Part shown: positions 1 through 8,485 of the stretch, piece after piece | How positions within the stretch are numbered: position 1 is the first letter of the stretch | How the letters are laid out: every line of letters starts with the position of its first letter | From: CALVGQ01 sp964368495 | GTDB taxonomy: Bacteria > Bacillota_I > Bacilli_A > Erysipelotrichales > Erysipelotrichaceae | DNA length: 64,000 nucleotides | Assembly: GCA_964368495.1 (NCBI GenBank) | Contig: CAYJAJ010000003.1 | Location: 45,621-109,620 of the forward strand | Direction of reading: 5' to 3' | Notes under the pieces: generated by a model | What the model was told of the DNA's origin: nothing | Databases searched by the model: none | The model's input: only the letters and a program-made list of their open reading frames with translations | Made by a program: the position numbers and the translations under genes

Positions 1-1
1 A

Positions 2-991
2 CCAGTTTTACTCTATCAGGCAATGATTGCGAAAGAAAAAACGGTTGAAGTATATTCAAAAGAAGGTGAAGTGATTGAAAACTTACCTGTTGAGCGATTT
101 GGAAAACATAAAGCGTGGGTTAATATTATGTATGGCTGCGATAAATTTTGTACCTATTGTATCGTTCCATATACACGCGGTAAAGAACGAAGTCGCTTAT
201 TTGAGGATATTTTGGATGAAATAAAAGTTCTTAAAGAACAAAATTATAAAGAAGTAACTTTGCTTGGTCAAAATGTTAATGCGTATGGCAAAGATATTTA
301 TAAAGATAAAGGATTGGCAGAACTTTTAGAAGCAGTAGCTCAGTTGAATATCGAACGTATTCGTTTTACTACCTCGCATCCTTATGACTTTGAAGAAGAG
401 TTAGTCGATGTGATTGCAAAATATCCGAATATTATGCCATTTATGCACTTGCCAGTGCAATCTGGAAATAATGAAATACTGAAAATTATGGGGCGTCGTT
501 ATACTGTAGAAAAATTTAAGTCGATTTTTGATAAGTTCAAAAAAACGATTCCAAATTGTACATTTAGTACGGATATTATTGTAGGTTTCCCAAATGAAAC
601 AGAGGAACAATTTCAAGACACAATGGATTTATTAGATTATTGTCAGTTTGATAATGTGTTTTCATTTATATATAGTCCACGTGAGGGAACCCCTGCAGCA
701 AAAATGGAAGATAATGTTTTAAAAGAGGTAAAAGAAGAACGATTACAACGCTTAAATGCAAAAATTAATTATTATACAAATTTAAGAAATCAAGTATGGA
801 TTAATAAAACAGTAAAAGTGTTAGTAGATGGACTTTCAAAGAAAAATGATCAGGTATACAGTGGTTATACAGAAGAATATAAATTAGTTAATTTTACTGG
901 TAAAAATGTTAAAGTTGCCGACATAGTAGAAGTAAAAATTAATAATGCAAAATCATGGACATTAGATGGAGAAATGATAGAAGTTGAATAA
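2..991 (+). CDS. miaB: tRNA 2-methylthio-N6-isopentenyladenosine synthase MiaB (C-terminal part, truncated by window start)
   Basis: This radical-SAM methylthiotransferase adds a 2-methylthio group to N6-isopentenyl-adenosine 37 of tRNAs reading UNN codons. The frame is open from the first bases, so the N-terminal 4Fe-4S (UPF0004) domain lies outside the window. Visible are the radical-SAM cluster CDKFCTYC (C-x3-C-x2-C) inside GCDKFCTYCIVPYTRGKERS, the core that follows (PVQSGNNEILKIMGRRY), and a C-terminal TRAM-like region. The TRGKERSR stretch is typical of MiaB rather than MtaB or RimO. The stop codon sits inside a terminator hairpin, so this is the last gene of its operon. Confidence 0.93.
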   Translation, partial: PVLLYQAMIAKEKTVEVYSKEGEVIENLPVERFGKHKAWVNIMYGCDKFCTYCIVPYTRGKERSRLFEDILDEIKVLKEQNYKEVTLLGQNVNAYGKDIYKDKGLAELLEAVAQLNIERIRFTTSHPYDFEEELVDVIAKYPNIMPFMHLPVQSGNNEILKIMGRRYTVEKFKSIFDKFKKTIPNCTFSTDIIVGFPNETEEQFQDTMDLLDYCQFDNVFSFIYSPREGTPAAKMEDNVLKEVKEERLQRLNAKINYYTNLRNQVWINKTVKVLVDGLSKKNDQVYSGYTEEYKLVNFTGKNVKVADIVEVKINNAKSWTLDGEMIEVE

Positions 992-1006
992 TTCAACTTC
1001 TTTTTC
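980..1006 (+). terminator. Rho-independent terminator overlapping the miaB stop
   Basis: A 10-base inverted repeat (980-989 against 991-1000) is followed by a T run at 1001-1005. The TAA stop of miaB (989-991) lies in the turn of the hairpin, a compact stop/terminator overlap. Confidence 0.75.
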
Positions 1007-1062
1007 TGTATAAAAAGCCTACAGTTGTGATACCATAAGGTTAAATTAAATAGGAGAAGGTT

Positions 1063-3756
1063 ATGAAAAGCAAACAAATTTACTTAATATGTATTTTATT
1101 GATGAGTTTTATTAGTTATCCTGTGTTTGCACAAGATAGCCAATATGTTGTGAAGGACTTAATAAGTGATACAGTTGTAGCGACTGCAAGCACTATAAGT
1201 CAAGCAAATATAGTTTATGAAGAAAACAAACAGTTATATGAAGAATTGGCAATTTTACAAGATGAACGAATTATAGATGTTGAATATGGGATATTGTCTA
1301 TACCAATTGATTCAGAAGGTTGCACATACAATTATGAATTTACAAACGATATCACAAAACAGGCAGGTTATGTGAATGGATGTTATGGAAAAGATGCATT
1401 ATTTTTGGGGATGAATGACTCAAAAACAAGTGTAAAGTTCATGATAAGCGGTGCAGTAGGTTGGGGAGATGCAGAAGATATTACAATCATTCCTTATTCA
1501 AAGATAAATCAATTGACTAGTTATGTTGTGATTGATGAAAATTTGTATCATCAAGTTAAAACAGATTTAAATAGCGATAAATATAATTCTTTAATTAATT
1601 TGGGGAATGCACCAGAGTATTTAGAAGAAAACAAAATTTATTTAAGTTATGATGGGCACTATTTTTATGATGAAGATCAATTTAGAGAAATGAGTGATGA
1701 TGCTAGAAGTAATACATTCACATCTTCAATAAATGAATATGATCCTTTTTTTAATTATTATCAGTATGTAACACATCGTACAATAAGCAATGTAAGTGAA
1801 GATATGTTAAAAGAGTATCTAAGAGATGAACTTAAAATAAGTGAATCAATAAGCAATTACAACGATCAAAACAAAGATTCCATTCATGATGTTTTAACAC
1901 AATCACAGTATTATAATTATGAAACATCATTTCATCAAAATCAAAATCGATTTGGGTCAAATGCATTGATGATGTTGGCTCTTTCCATGAATGAAAGTGC
2001 CACTGGAAGAAGTTCTTTAGCATATACAAGAAATAATTTGTTTGGTCACGCTGCTTATGATAGCGATGTAGAGAAAAATGCATCAAGATACTATAATGTA
2101 TTTAATTCAGTTTATAGTCATGCAAAAAATTATATTTCTAAAAGTTATCTTAATCCAGATAAATTTCAATATCATGGTGGATATTTTGGCGATAAAGCAA
2201 GTGGTATGAATGTAAGTTATGCATCAGATCCTTACTGGGGAGAGAAAGCCGCTCAACACTATTATCAACTTGATGAACAATTCGCTTTTGCTGACTTAAA
2301 CAGTGTTGCACTTGCCATTAAAACATCTAATAAAAATATATCAATCTTTGATGAAAACAATGAAGTTTTGTATCGAAGTGGAAACAATCCTTACATGAGT
2401 TTTGTGGTGCTGGATGAAACAGATGAAATGTTTAAGATTCAAATTGATCCGGTAATCTATGATGATTTCAATGATGAGGGAAGCTATGATTTTCAAAAAA
2501 ATGTTGGATATATTTTTAAGGATGAAATCGATGTATTGTACAATGAAGACAAAATTAGTGAAAATGAATATATTACTGTTACATTGGATGCAAATGGAGG
2601 TTATTTCTATAATGGAGAAGCTACTTTATCGTATCAAGTAAAAAAAGGTGATAAAATTAGTGTTGAAATACCACTAAAAGAAAACGCCATCTTCGATGAC
2701 TGGAATGAAGAAGTTAGTTATGCTGAAAATAATAATACATATGTTGCGAATTATAAAGAAATAGAATCAATAAATATGCACACTTTACCACCAACTATTT
2801 TAGAATACTATGACAGAATTGATTTAACAGGTGGTTCAATAGAGGTTGTTTATAAAAATAAAGAAACTGAGATAATTGAATTAAATAGTTCGATGGTATC
2901 GGGATATATAGTGAATGAAGTTGGTTTTCAAGATGTTGTTGTGAGTTATGGTGGAGCTAAGACCTCTTATGTTCTTGAAGTTTCGATGGAATTAGAGGAA
3001 GAACGTCTGCTAATCCTTGATTTAATTAGTCAGGTTTTTGAAAATTTAAATAAAGAAGGCGAATTCATAGAGGAAGATTTTAATTTGCTAGAAAAATTAA
3101 ATAGTCATTTCTTAAGTTATGGGGTACCCTACATGACGTTTAATGAAACTAGAGCGTTAGATGAAATTTTCTACAACGCACTTAAAGATGATCTTCATAC
3201 TGTTATATCAAAAAATGAGGTAAATCTTGCACTTAGTGGACTTTATCTACATGCAGACTACACTGAAGTTACAAAGGACAAATTTATCAAAGATACAATT
3301 CGTATAAGTTATGAGGATGCGAAGGGAAGTGAGCTTGTAAAAGATGTTTCCTCTGCTAACAATCTGGAAGTAGTACATTCTTTTAAACTAAATGGCAAGT
3401 ACAATTTTGATGACTTAAGGTTAAATGATTATGTGTTAGTTTCACTTGATATTCCAGAAGGAATATCAAGCAATCAAATTATACAAGTACTTCAAGAAAG
3501 TGATGGCCATGTCATAAAATTATCTACGATTCAAACTGAAAATAAACTTGTATTCAAGACAAATGAATTCTCAACTTTCACAATTACGACAAGAAATTCT
3601 GTTAATGAATATAATTCAGAGGATGTTGTCGAAACAGTATATTTTGAAAATAATGGATTTAATATTTATGCTGTAATGAGCACTTTATTTATAGTGCTTG
3701 TTGTATCAATTTTATCAATTATTTTAATATTATATTCAAAGAAAAAGTTCAAATGA
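1063..3756 (+). CDS. secreted, membrane-anchored N-acetylglucosaminidase-like surface protein
   Basis: A predicted 897-residue cell-surface autolysin. Residues 1-24 form a signal peptide ending near VFAQD. Around residues 285-420 lies a glucosaminidase (PF01832-like) region with NRFGSNALMMLALSMNESA (the family's catalytic-Glu neighbourhood) and TRNNLFGHAAYD. After it come an SH3-like stretch, an InlB-type repeat (TLDANGGYF, about 505-560), an Ig-like domain (about 570-645) and a helical region. A transmembrane helix near residues 870-890 is followed by the basic tail KKKFK. No LPXTG motif is present, so anchoring is by the C-terminal helix. ATG 1063 is preceded by AGGAGAAGG. It appears monocistronic, between the miaB terminator and the pfl promoter region. 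Cleavage of the glycan backbone is inferred from family. Confidence 0.78.
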   Translation: MKSKQIYLICILLMSFISYPVFAQDSQYVVKDLISDTVVATASTISQANIVYEENKQLYEELAILQDERIIDVEYGILSIPIDSEGCTYNYEFTNDITKQAGYVNGCYGKDALFLGMNDSKTSVKFMISGAVGWGDAEDITIIPYSKINQLTSYVVIDENLYHQVKTDLNSDKYNSLINLGNAPEYLEENKIYLSYDGHYFYDEDQFREMSDDARSNTFTSSINEYDPFFNYYQYVTHRTISNVSEDMLKEYLRDELKISESISNYNDQNKDSIHDVLTQSQYYNYETSFHQNQNRFGSNALMMLALSMNESATGRSSLAYTRNNLFGHAAYDSDVEKNASRYYNVFNSVYSHAKNYISKSYLNPDKFQYHGGYFGDKASGMNVSYASDPYWGEKAAQHYYQLDEQFAFADLNSVALAIKTSNKNISIFDENNEVLYRSGNNPYMSFVVLDETDEMFKIQIDPVIYDDFNDEGSYDFQKNVGYIFKDEIDVLYNEDKISENEYITVTLDANGGYFYNGEATLSYQVKKGDKISVEIPLKENAIFDDWNEEVSYAENNNTYVANYKEIESINMHTLPPTILEYYDRIDLTGGSIEVVYKNKETEIIELNSSMVSGYIVNEVGFQDVVVSYGGAKTSYVLEVSMELEEERLLILDLISQVFENLNKEGEFIEEDFNLLEKLNSHFLSYGVPYMTFNETRALDEIFYNALKDDLHTVISKNEVNLALSGLYLHADYTEVTKDKFIKDTIRISYEDAKGSELVKDVSSANNLEVVHSFKLNGKYNFDDLRLNDYVLVSLDIPEGISSNQIIQVLQESDGHVIKLSTIQTENKLVFKTNEFSTFTITTRNSVNEYNSEDVVETVYFENNGFNIYAVMSTLFIVLVVSILSIILILYSKKKFK

Positions 3757-3780
3757 TTAGATTCACAATCTTTTTACAAT

Positions 3781-3794
3781 TGAAAGCGATTTCA
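3781..3794 (+). promoter_or_regulatory. CcpA cre site upstream of pfl operon
   Basis: TGAAAGCGATTTCA matches every position of the catabolite-responsive element consensus TGWNANCGNTNWCA. It lies 77 bases before the pflB start, where CcpA binding could activate or repress depending on the true transcription start, which I cannot place confidently. Confidence 0.75.
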
Positions 3795-3871
3795 AATTTA
3801 TTTGTGATTATTTTACTTTCTTTTGTGCTTAAAATAAAGTAAAATAATAGCGATAAATAAGGAGAATTAAA

Positions 3872-5929
3872 ATGAAAGAAATCTATAAAGGATTTAATGA
3901 TGGAGTTTGGTCAAAGGAAATAAATGTTCGTAATTTCATTCAAAAAAATTATACTCCATATGATGGAGATGAGTCATTTTTATGTGAACCTACAAAAGCT
4001 ACTGTTGAATTATGGAATCAAGTAATGGATTTAACAATGCAAGAAAGAGAAGCTGGTGGGGTTCTTGATATGGATACCAAAGTTATCTCTACAATTACTT
4101 CACATGCTGCGGGGTATTTGAATAAAGATTTGGAAACAATTGTTGGATTTCAAACTGAGAAACCATTTAAAAGATCATTACAACCATATGGTGGTATTCG
4201 CATGGCCGAAAAAGCTTGTAGTGATAATGGGTATGAGGTAGCACAAGAAATCAGTGATTTTTTCAGCGTTCATCGCAAAACACATAATGCTGGTGTATTT
4301 GATGCCTATACTCCAGAAATGCGTGATTGTCGCTCAAGTCACATTATTACAGGATTACCAGACGCTTACGGTCGTGGACGTATTATTGGGGATTATCGCC
4401 GTGTTGCTTTATATGGTGTCGATCGTTTAATTGAAGATAAACAAGCTCAAAAAGATTCAACACGAACTATTATGTATTCGAATGTTATTCGTGAACGTGA
4501 AGAATTATCTGAACAAGTTCGTGCATTAAAAGATTTAAGAGAATTAGGAAAGATTTATGGCTTTGATATTTCAAAGCCTGCAAAAGATACAAAAGAAGCT
4601 ATTCAATGGTTGTATTTTGGGTATCTAGCAGCTGTTAAAGAACAAAATGGTGCAGCAATGTCACTTGGTAGAACTTCTACATTTATTGATATTTATGCAG
4701 AAAGAGATTTACAAAATAATGTGTATACTGAAGAAGAGATTCAAGAATTTGTTGATCACTTTGTAATGAAATTACGCTTAATTAAATTTGCACGTACCCC
4801 TGAATACAATGAATTATTCTCAGGAGATCCAACTTGGGTGACTGAGGTTCTAGGTGGTATCGGAATTGATGGGCGTCATTTAGTTACTAAAAGCTCATTC
4901 CGTTATTTACATACACTAAAAAATCTAGGAACTTCTCCTGAGCCAAATTTAACGGTTTTATGGAGTCCTCGCTTACCTATGAATTTTAAACGCTTCTGTG
5001 CAAAAACATCAATTGAATCATCATCCATTCAATATGAAAATGATGATTTAATGAGAGTTAGTCATGGTGATGATTATGCTATTGCATGCTGTGTTTCATC
5101 AATGATTTTAGGTAAAGAAATGCAATTTTTTGGAGCTCGTGCTAATTTAGCGAAATGCTTGTTATATGCCATCAATGGTGGTGTTGATGAAATTTCAAAA
5201 AAACAAGTAGGACCTCGTTATAAAGCAGTTACAGGTGACTACCTTGAGTATGATGATGTAATGGAAAAATATGAAGACATGATGAAATGGTTAGCACGCG
5301 TTTATGTTAATACATTAAACATCATTCATTATATGCATGATAAATATTGTTATGAAAAATTACAAATGTCATTGCACGATAAAAATGTAAAAAGATGGTT
5401 TGCTACAGGTATAGCAGGACTATCGGTAGTTGCAGATTCATTGTCAGCAATTAAATACGGTAAAGTAAAAGTTATTCGTGATGAGGATGGAATTGTTGTT
5501 GATTATCAAATTGAAGGAGATTTCCCGAAATATGGTAATGATGATGATCGTGTTGATGATATCGCTAATGAAATTGTATCGATGTTTATGGCATACATTC
5601 GTGGTAACCACACTTATCGTGGAGGAATTCCTACAACTTCAATTTTAACAATTACATCGAATGTCGTTTATGGAAAAAACACTGGTTCAACACCTGATGG
5701 TAGAAAGTTTGGAGAACCATTTGCACCTGGTGCAAACCCAATGCATCGTCGTGATGAAAAAGGTGCGGTTGCATCATTAGCATCAGTTTCAAAATTACCG
5801 TTCTCTGATGCACAAGATGGTATTTCAAATACATTCTCAATCGTTCCTAATGCACTTGGAAAAGAAATAATTATGGGTTCAGAAATTGATGTTGATATGG
5901 ATCTTGATGAGGTTGAAAATAACGAATGA
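3872..5929 (+). CDS. pflB: pyruvate formate-lyase core subunit lacking the C-terminal glycyl-radical domain
   Basis: Formate C-acetyltransferase core: pyruvate + CoA to acetyl-CoA + formate in anaerobic fermentation. The sequence follows PFL closely from the N-terminus, with adjacent catalytic cysteines C406-C407 in YAIACCVSSM, FGARANLAK, and a late conserved block TPDGRKFGEPFAPGANPMH. At 685 residues it is about 70 short of the usual 750-760. It stops after SIVPNALGK, just where the linker to the glycyl-radical loop should begin, and ends with an acidic tail (DVDMDLDEVENNE). No RVSGYAVNF motif occurs in it; that motif is on the separate protein at 6167. ATG 3872 has the site AAGGAG. The stop overlaps the next gene by ATGA. 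Likely active only together with that domain protein. Confidence 0.9.
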   Translation: MKEIYKGFNDGVWSKEINVRNFIQKNYTPYDGDESFLCEPTKATVELWNQVMDLTMQEREAGGVLDMDTKVISTITSHAAGYLNKDLETIVGFQTEKPFKRSLQPYGGIRMAEKACSDNGYEVAQEISDFFSVHRKTHNAGVFDAYTPEMRDCRSSHIITGLPDAYGRGRIIGDYRRVALYGVDRLIEDKQAQKDSTRTIMYSNVIREREELSEQVRALKDLRELGKIYGFDISKPAKDTKEAIQWLYFGYLAAVKEQNGAAMSLGRTSTFIDIYAERDLQNNVYTEEEIQEFVDHFVMKLRLIKFARTPEYNELFSGDPTWVTEVLGGIGIDGRHLVTKSSFRYLHTLKNLGTSPEPNLTVLWSPRLPMNFKRFCAKTSIESSSIQYENDDLMRVSHGDDYAIACCVSSMILGKEMQFFGARANLAKCLLYAINGGVDEISKKQVGPRYKAVTGDYLEYDDVMEKYEDMMKWLARVYVNTLNIIHYMHDKYCYEKLQMSLHDKNVKRWFATGIAGLSVVADSLSAIKYGKVKVIRDEDGIVVDYQIEGDFPKYGNDDDRVDDIANEIVSMFMAYIRGNHTYRGGIPTTSILTITSNVVYGKNTGSTPDGRKFGEPFAPGANPMHRRDEKGAVASLASVSKLPFSDAQDGISNTFSIVPNALGKEIIMGSEIDVDMDLDEVENNE

Positions 5930-6165
5930 GCCAAAATAAGCTGATTGATGATATTATTGCACAACTTGATAAAAATATTGAAAATGGAATTGGTCATGTA
6001 AATGTACAAGTAAAGGGTAATGATGTGACACTTGAAAAAATTACTAAAAATGAAACAGATTTTCAAAAAGAAGTAGAAAAATTTAGTAGTGTTGAATGCC
6101 AAGGAAATACGGCATGCTGTAGTCCAACATTAATGGATGGACTAGATATCGTGGAGGAAGAATAA
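5926..6165 (+). CDS. small protein related to the N-terminal half of the PFL glycyl-radical domain, with C-x5-CC motif
   Basis: A 79-residue protein of unknown function between the PFL core and the glycyl-radical protein. Its start (LIDDIIAQLDKNIENGIGHV) aligns by eye with the start of the next protein (QIDNLVQLLDGYIEKGGHHL), including the hxNVxV strand, so it looks like a duplicated radical-domain N-terminus. It then diverges: the YPQLTVRVSGYAVNF loop is absent and is replaced by a segment with C58, C64 and C65 (CQGNTACC) and an acidic end. It overlaps pflB by four bases and has no strong ribosome site, so translation is probably coupled. A structural or redox partner of the split PFL is a guess; it cannot carry the radical itself because the glycine loop is missing. 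Confidence 0.7.
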   Translation: MSQNKLIDDIIAQLDKNIENGIGHVNVQVKGNDVTLEKITKNETDFQKEVEKFSSVECQGNTACCSPTLMDGLDIVEEE

Positions 6166-6166
6166 G

Positions 6167-6406
6167 ATGGAACAAAAAAATCAAATTGATAATTTAGTGC
6201 AATTACTAGATGGTTATATTGAAAAAGGTGGTCATCATTTAAATGTAAATGTATTTACAAAAGAAACATTATTAGATGCACAAAAACATCCTGAGAAATA
6301 TCCACAATTAACAGTGCGTGTTAGTGGATATGCGGTTAATTTTAATAAATTAACTAAAGCTCAACAAGATGAAGTTATCACAAGAACATTTCATGAACAA
6401 ATCTAA
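6167..6406 (+). CDS. free-standing glycyl-radical domain of pyruvate formate-lyase (GrcA/YfiD-like)
   Basis: A 79-residue protein that matches the last 75 or so residues of ordinary PFL: GGHHLNVNVFTKETLLDA, HPEKYPQLTVRVSGYAVNF and DEVITRTFHEQI. Glycine 54 in RVSGYAVNF is the predicted radical site. In E. coli a similar stand-alone protein (GrcA) repairs oxygen-damaged PFL. Here the adjacent PFL core has no glycine loop of its own, so this protein is probably an obligatory subunit rather than a spare part. It has a good ribosome site (GGAGG at 6153-6157) inside the preceding gene and starts 2 bases after its stop. Confidence 0.88.
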   Translation: MEQKNQIDNLVQLLDGYIEKGGHHLNVNVFTKETLLDAQKHPEKYPQLTVRVSGYAVNFNKLTKAQQDEVITRTFHEQI

Positions 6407-6408
6407 TT

Positions 6409-7158
6409 ATGTTACAGGGTAAAATTCATTCTGTAGAAAGTTTTGGAACAGTAGACGGACCTGGGATACGCTTTATTGTGTTTATGCAAGGTTGTCCACT
6501 TCGCTGTTTATACTGCCATAACCCAGATACGTGGAGTATGCATAGTGAGACATTAATGAGTATTTCTGAAATATTAAATCAATATAAGCGCAATGAACAA
6601 TTTTATCGTGATGGTGGAATTACATGTACTGGTGGAGAACCGCTTTTACAAATAGATTTCCTGATTGAACTATTTCGTGAGGCAAAAAAACTAGGTATTC
6701 ATACTTGTCTTGATACATCAGGGATTTGCTTTACACGCTTACAAATTGATAAATATAAACAACTTGCGTCTGTGTGTGATTTAGTGCTTTTGGATATCAA
6801 ACATATCGACGAAGAGATACATCATAAATTAACTGGAAGCAGTAATAAAAACATTCAAGAATTTTTAGCGTTTTTAGATGAAGAAAATGTTCCGGTTTGG
6901 ATTCGTCATGTTTATATTGATGAACAATTTAATAGCAAAGAAATGTTAAGAAAGTTAGGACAGTTTATTGGTCAATACAGAAATGTGAAAGCCGTTGATG
7001 TGCTTCCGTATCATACTATGGGAAAAAATAAGTATGAAAAGTTGAATATTGAATATCCATTACAAGGATATAAAGATGTAAATATTGAAACTGCAAAATC
7101 AGCACGAAATGAAATTTTACGTGGTATCAAAGATATTAGGACAACAAAAAATAAGTAA
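6409..7158 (+). CDS. pflA: pyruvate formate-lyase activating enzyme
   Basis: Radical-SAM activase that abstracts hydrogen from the PFL glycine. It has the cluster motif CPLRCLYCHNPDTW (C-x3-C-x2-C), the SAM-binding GGE motif in TCTGGEPLLQ, and the family start SVESFGTVDGPGIRFIVF. At 249 residues it is of normal length and without the extra ferredoxin domain seen in other activases such as the one at 62023. It begins 2 bases after the glycyl-radical gene without a clear ribosome site, so translational coupling is likely. It closes the four-gene pfl operon and is followed by a terminator. Its substrate here should be the separate 79-residue radical protein bound to the PFL core. Confidence 0.95.
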   Translation: MLQGKIHSVESFGTVDGPGIRFIVFMQGCPLRCLYCHNPDTWSMHSETLMSISEILNQYKRNEQFYRDGGITCTGGEPLLQIDFLIELFREAKKLGIHTCLDTSGICFTRLQIDKYKQLASVCDLVLLDIKHIDEEIHHKLTGSSNKNIQEFLAFLDEENVPVWIRHVYIDEQFNSKEMLRKLGQFIGQYRNVKAVDVLPYHTMGKNKYEKLNIEYPLQGYKDVNIETAKSARNEILRGIKDIRTTKNK

Positions 7159-7160
7159 GT

Positions 7161-7204
7161 AATCACACTTCATTAATTTGAATAATGGAGTGTGATTTTT
7201 TTAA
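7161..7204 (+). terminator. Rho-independent terminator of the pfl operon
   Basis: The arms AATCACACTTCATT and AATGGAGTGTGATT (one G-U pair) flank a short loop and are followed by seven T. Confidence 0.85.
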
Positions 7205-7414
7205 TTTATAAAAATCGTTAGTATTTAACAATTAGTGGTGCTTTGTAGAATTTCTATAGTATAATAGATATTGTGAAAAACAGAATCAAGATTCATAAAT
7301 CAGTTTAAGTTAAAGACGAGATAAAACAATAAAGATTAAAATGAAACCATTTCTTTTTGTTTTATGTAACATTATTTGCAAAACAGGTTGGTTATAAAAA
7401 TGGAGGAAAATTGC

Positions 7415-8485
7415 ATGAAACAAATGATGTGGGCTATAGTTAAAGATAAGATGGATGTTGGAGTAACGTTAAAACAAGTACCAGTACCTGAAGTAAAAAA
7501 AAATGATATTAAAATAAAAATTAAAACAGCATCAATATGCGGTACAGATGTCCATATCTACATTTGGAATGATTGGGCAAAAAAGACAATTAAACCTGGA
7601 CAAGTTATTGGACATGAATATGTAGGTGAAATAGTTGAAATTGGCGAAAATGTAGAAGGATTCAATATTGGAGATATAGTAAGTGGAGAAGGTCATATTG
7701 TATGTGGACATTGTAGAAATTGTTTAGCAGGGAACTATCATTTGTGTCCTAATACATCGGGAGTCGGAGTTAATCGTGATGGTGCATTCGCAGAATATTT
7801 GGTTATTCCATCAAAAAATGCATGGCATGTCAATCCTGAAGTCAAAGAAGAATTGTATTCATGTTATGATCCATTTGGAAATGCTGTGCACACTGCACTT
7901 GCTTATCCGTTAGTTGGAGAGGATGTCTTAATTACTGGTGCAGGACCAATTGGTTGTATGGCTGCTGCCATCGCTCGACATGTTGGTGCAAGACATGTTG
8001 TAGTTACAGATGTGAATGAGTATCGTTTGGAGCTTGCAAAAAAATTAGGGGCTACATGCACCGTAAATGTTGCAAAAGAAAAAATAGAAGATGCTATGAA
8101 AAAGCTCAAAATGAAAGAAGGTTTTGATGTTGGGCTTGAAATGTCAGGAAATAAATATGCTTTTCATGATATGGTTCATGCTATGAGTAATGGTGGTAAA
8201 ATTGCTGTGCTTGGATTACTTCCATCAAATACATCAATTAATTGGGAAGAAGTTATTTTTAACCAACTCACAATCCGTGGAATATATGGACGAAAAATAT
8301 GGGATACATGGTATAAAATGGACATGATGATTCAAAGTGGATTGAATATTGAGCCAATCATAACTCACCACTTTGATGCAATTGATTATGAAAAAGGGTT
8401 TGAGATAATGGTAAGTGGAAAAAGTGGTAAAGTTGTGCTCGATTTTACTAAATTAAAAGATTTTAAAGGAGCGAATTATGAATAA
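7415..8485 (+). CDS. tdh: L-threonine 3-dehydrogenase
   Basis: Zinc-dependent medium-chain dehydrogenase oxidising L-threonine to 2-amino-3-oxobutyrate with NAD+. The sequence follows E. coli Tdh closely: catalytic zinc ligands in SICGTDVHIY and GHEYVGE, structural-zinc cysteines in HIVCGHCRNCLAGNYHLC, GVGVNRDGAFAEYLVIP, the nucleotide fold ITGAGPIGCMAAAIA and DVNEYRLELAKK. I take ATG 7415, eight bases after GGAGG at 7402-7406; an in-frame TTG at 7376 has no such site. The end overlaps kbl by eight bases, giving the classic tdh-kbl threonine-to-glycine pair. An unusually long leader lies upstream. Confidence 0.95.
   Translation: MKQMMWAIVKDKMDVGVTLKQVPVPEVKKNDIKIKIKTASICGTDVHIYIWNDWAKKTIKPGQVIGHEYVGEIVEIGENVEGFNIGDIVSGEGHIVCGHCRNCLAGNYHLCPNTSGVGVNRDGAFAEYLVIPSKNAWHVNPEVKEELYSCYDPFGNAVHTALAYPLVGEDVLITGAGPIGCMAAAIARHVGARHVVVTDVNEYRLELAKKLGATCTVNVAKEKIEDAMKKLKMKEGFDVGLEMSGNKYAFHDMVHAMSNGGKIAVLGLLPSNTSINWEEVIFNQLTIRGIYGRKIWDTWYKMDMMIQSGLNIEPIITHHFDAIDYEKGFEIMVSGKSGKVVLDFTKLKDFKGANYE

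Noticed and set aside
5668..6102. 144-codon open frame on the minus strand over the end of pflB and the next gene
   Set aside because: It lies opposite strongly recognised genes, has no ribosome site and its product has no recognisable character; such shadows are common in this AT-rich sequence.
3872..6406. Frameshift or sequencing error as explanation of the split PFL
   Set aside because: The downstream genes each have their own ATG, the third has a good ribosome site, the middle one is in another frame with a distinct, well-coded sequence, and 237 extra bases separate core and radical domain. A single indel cannot produce this.
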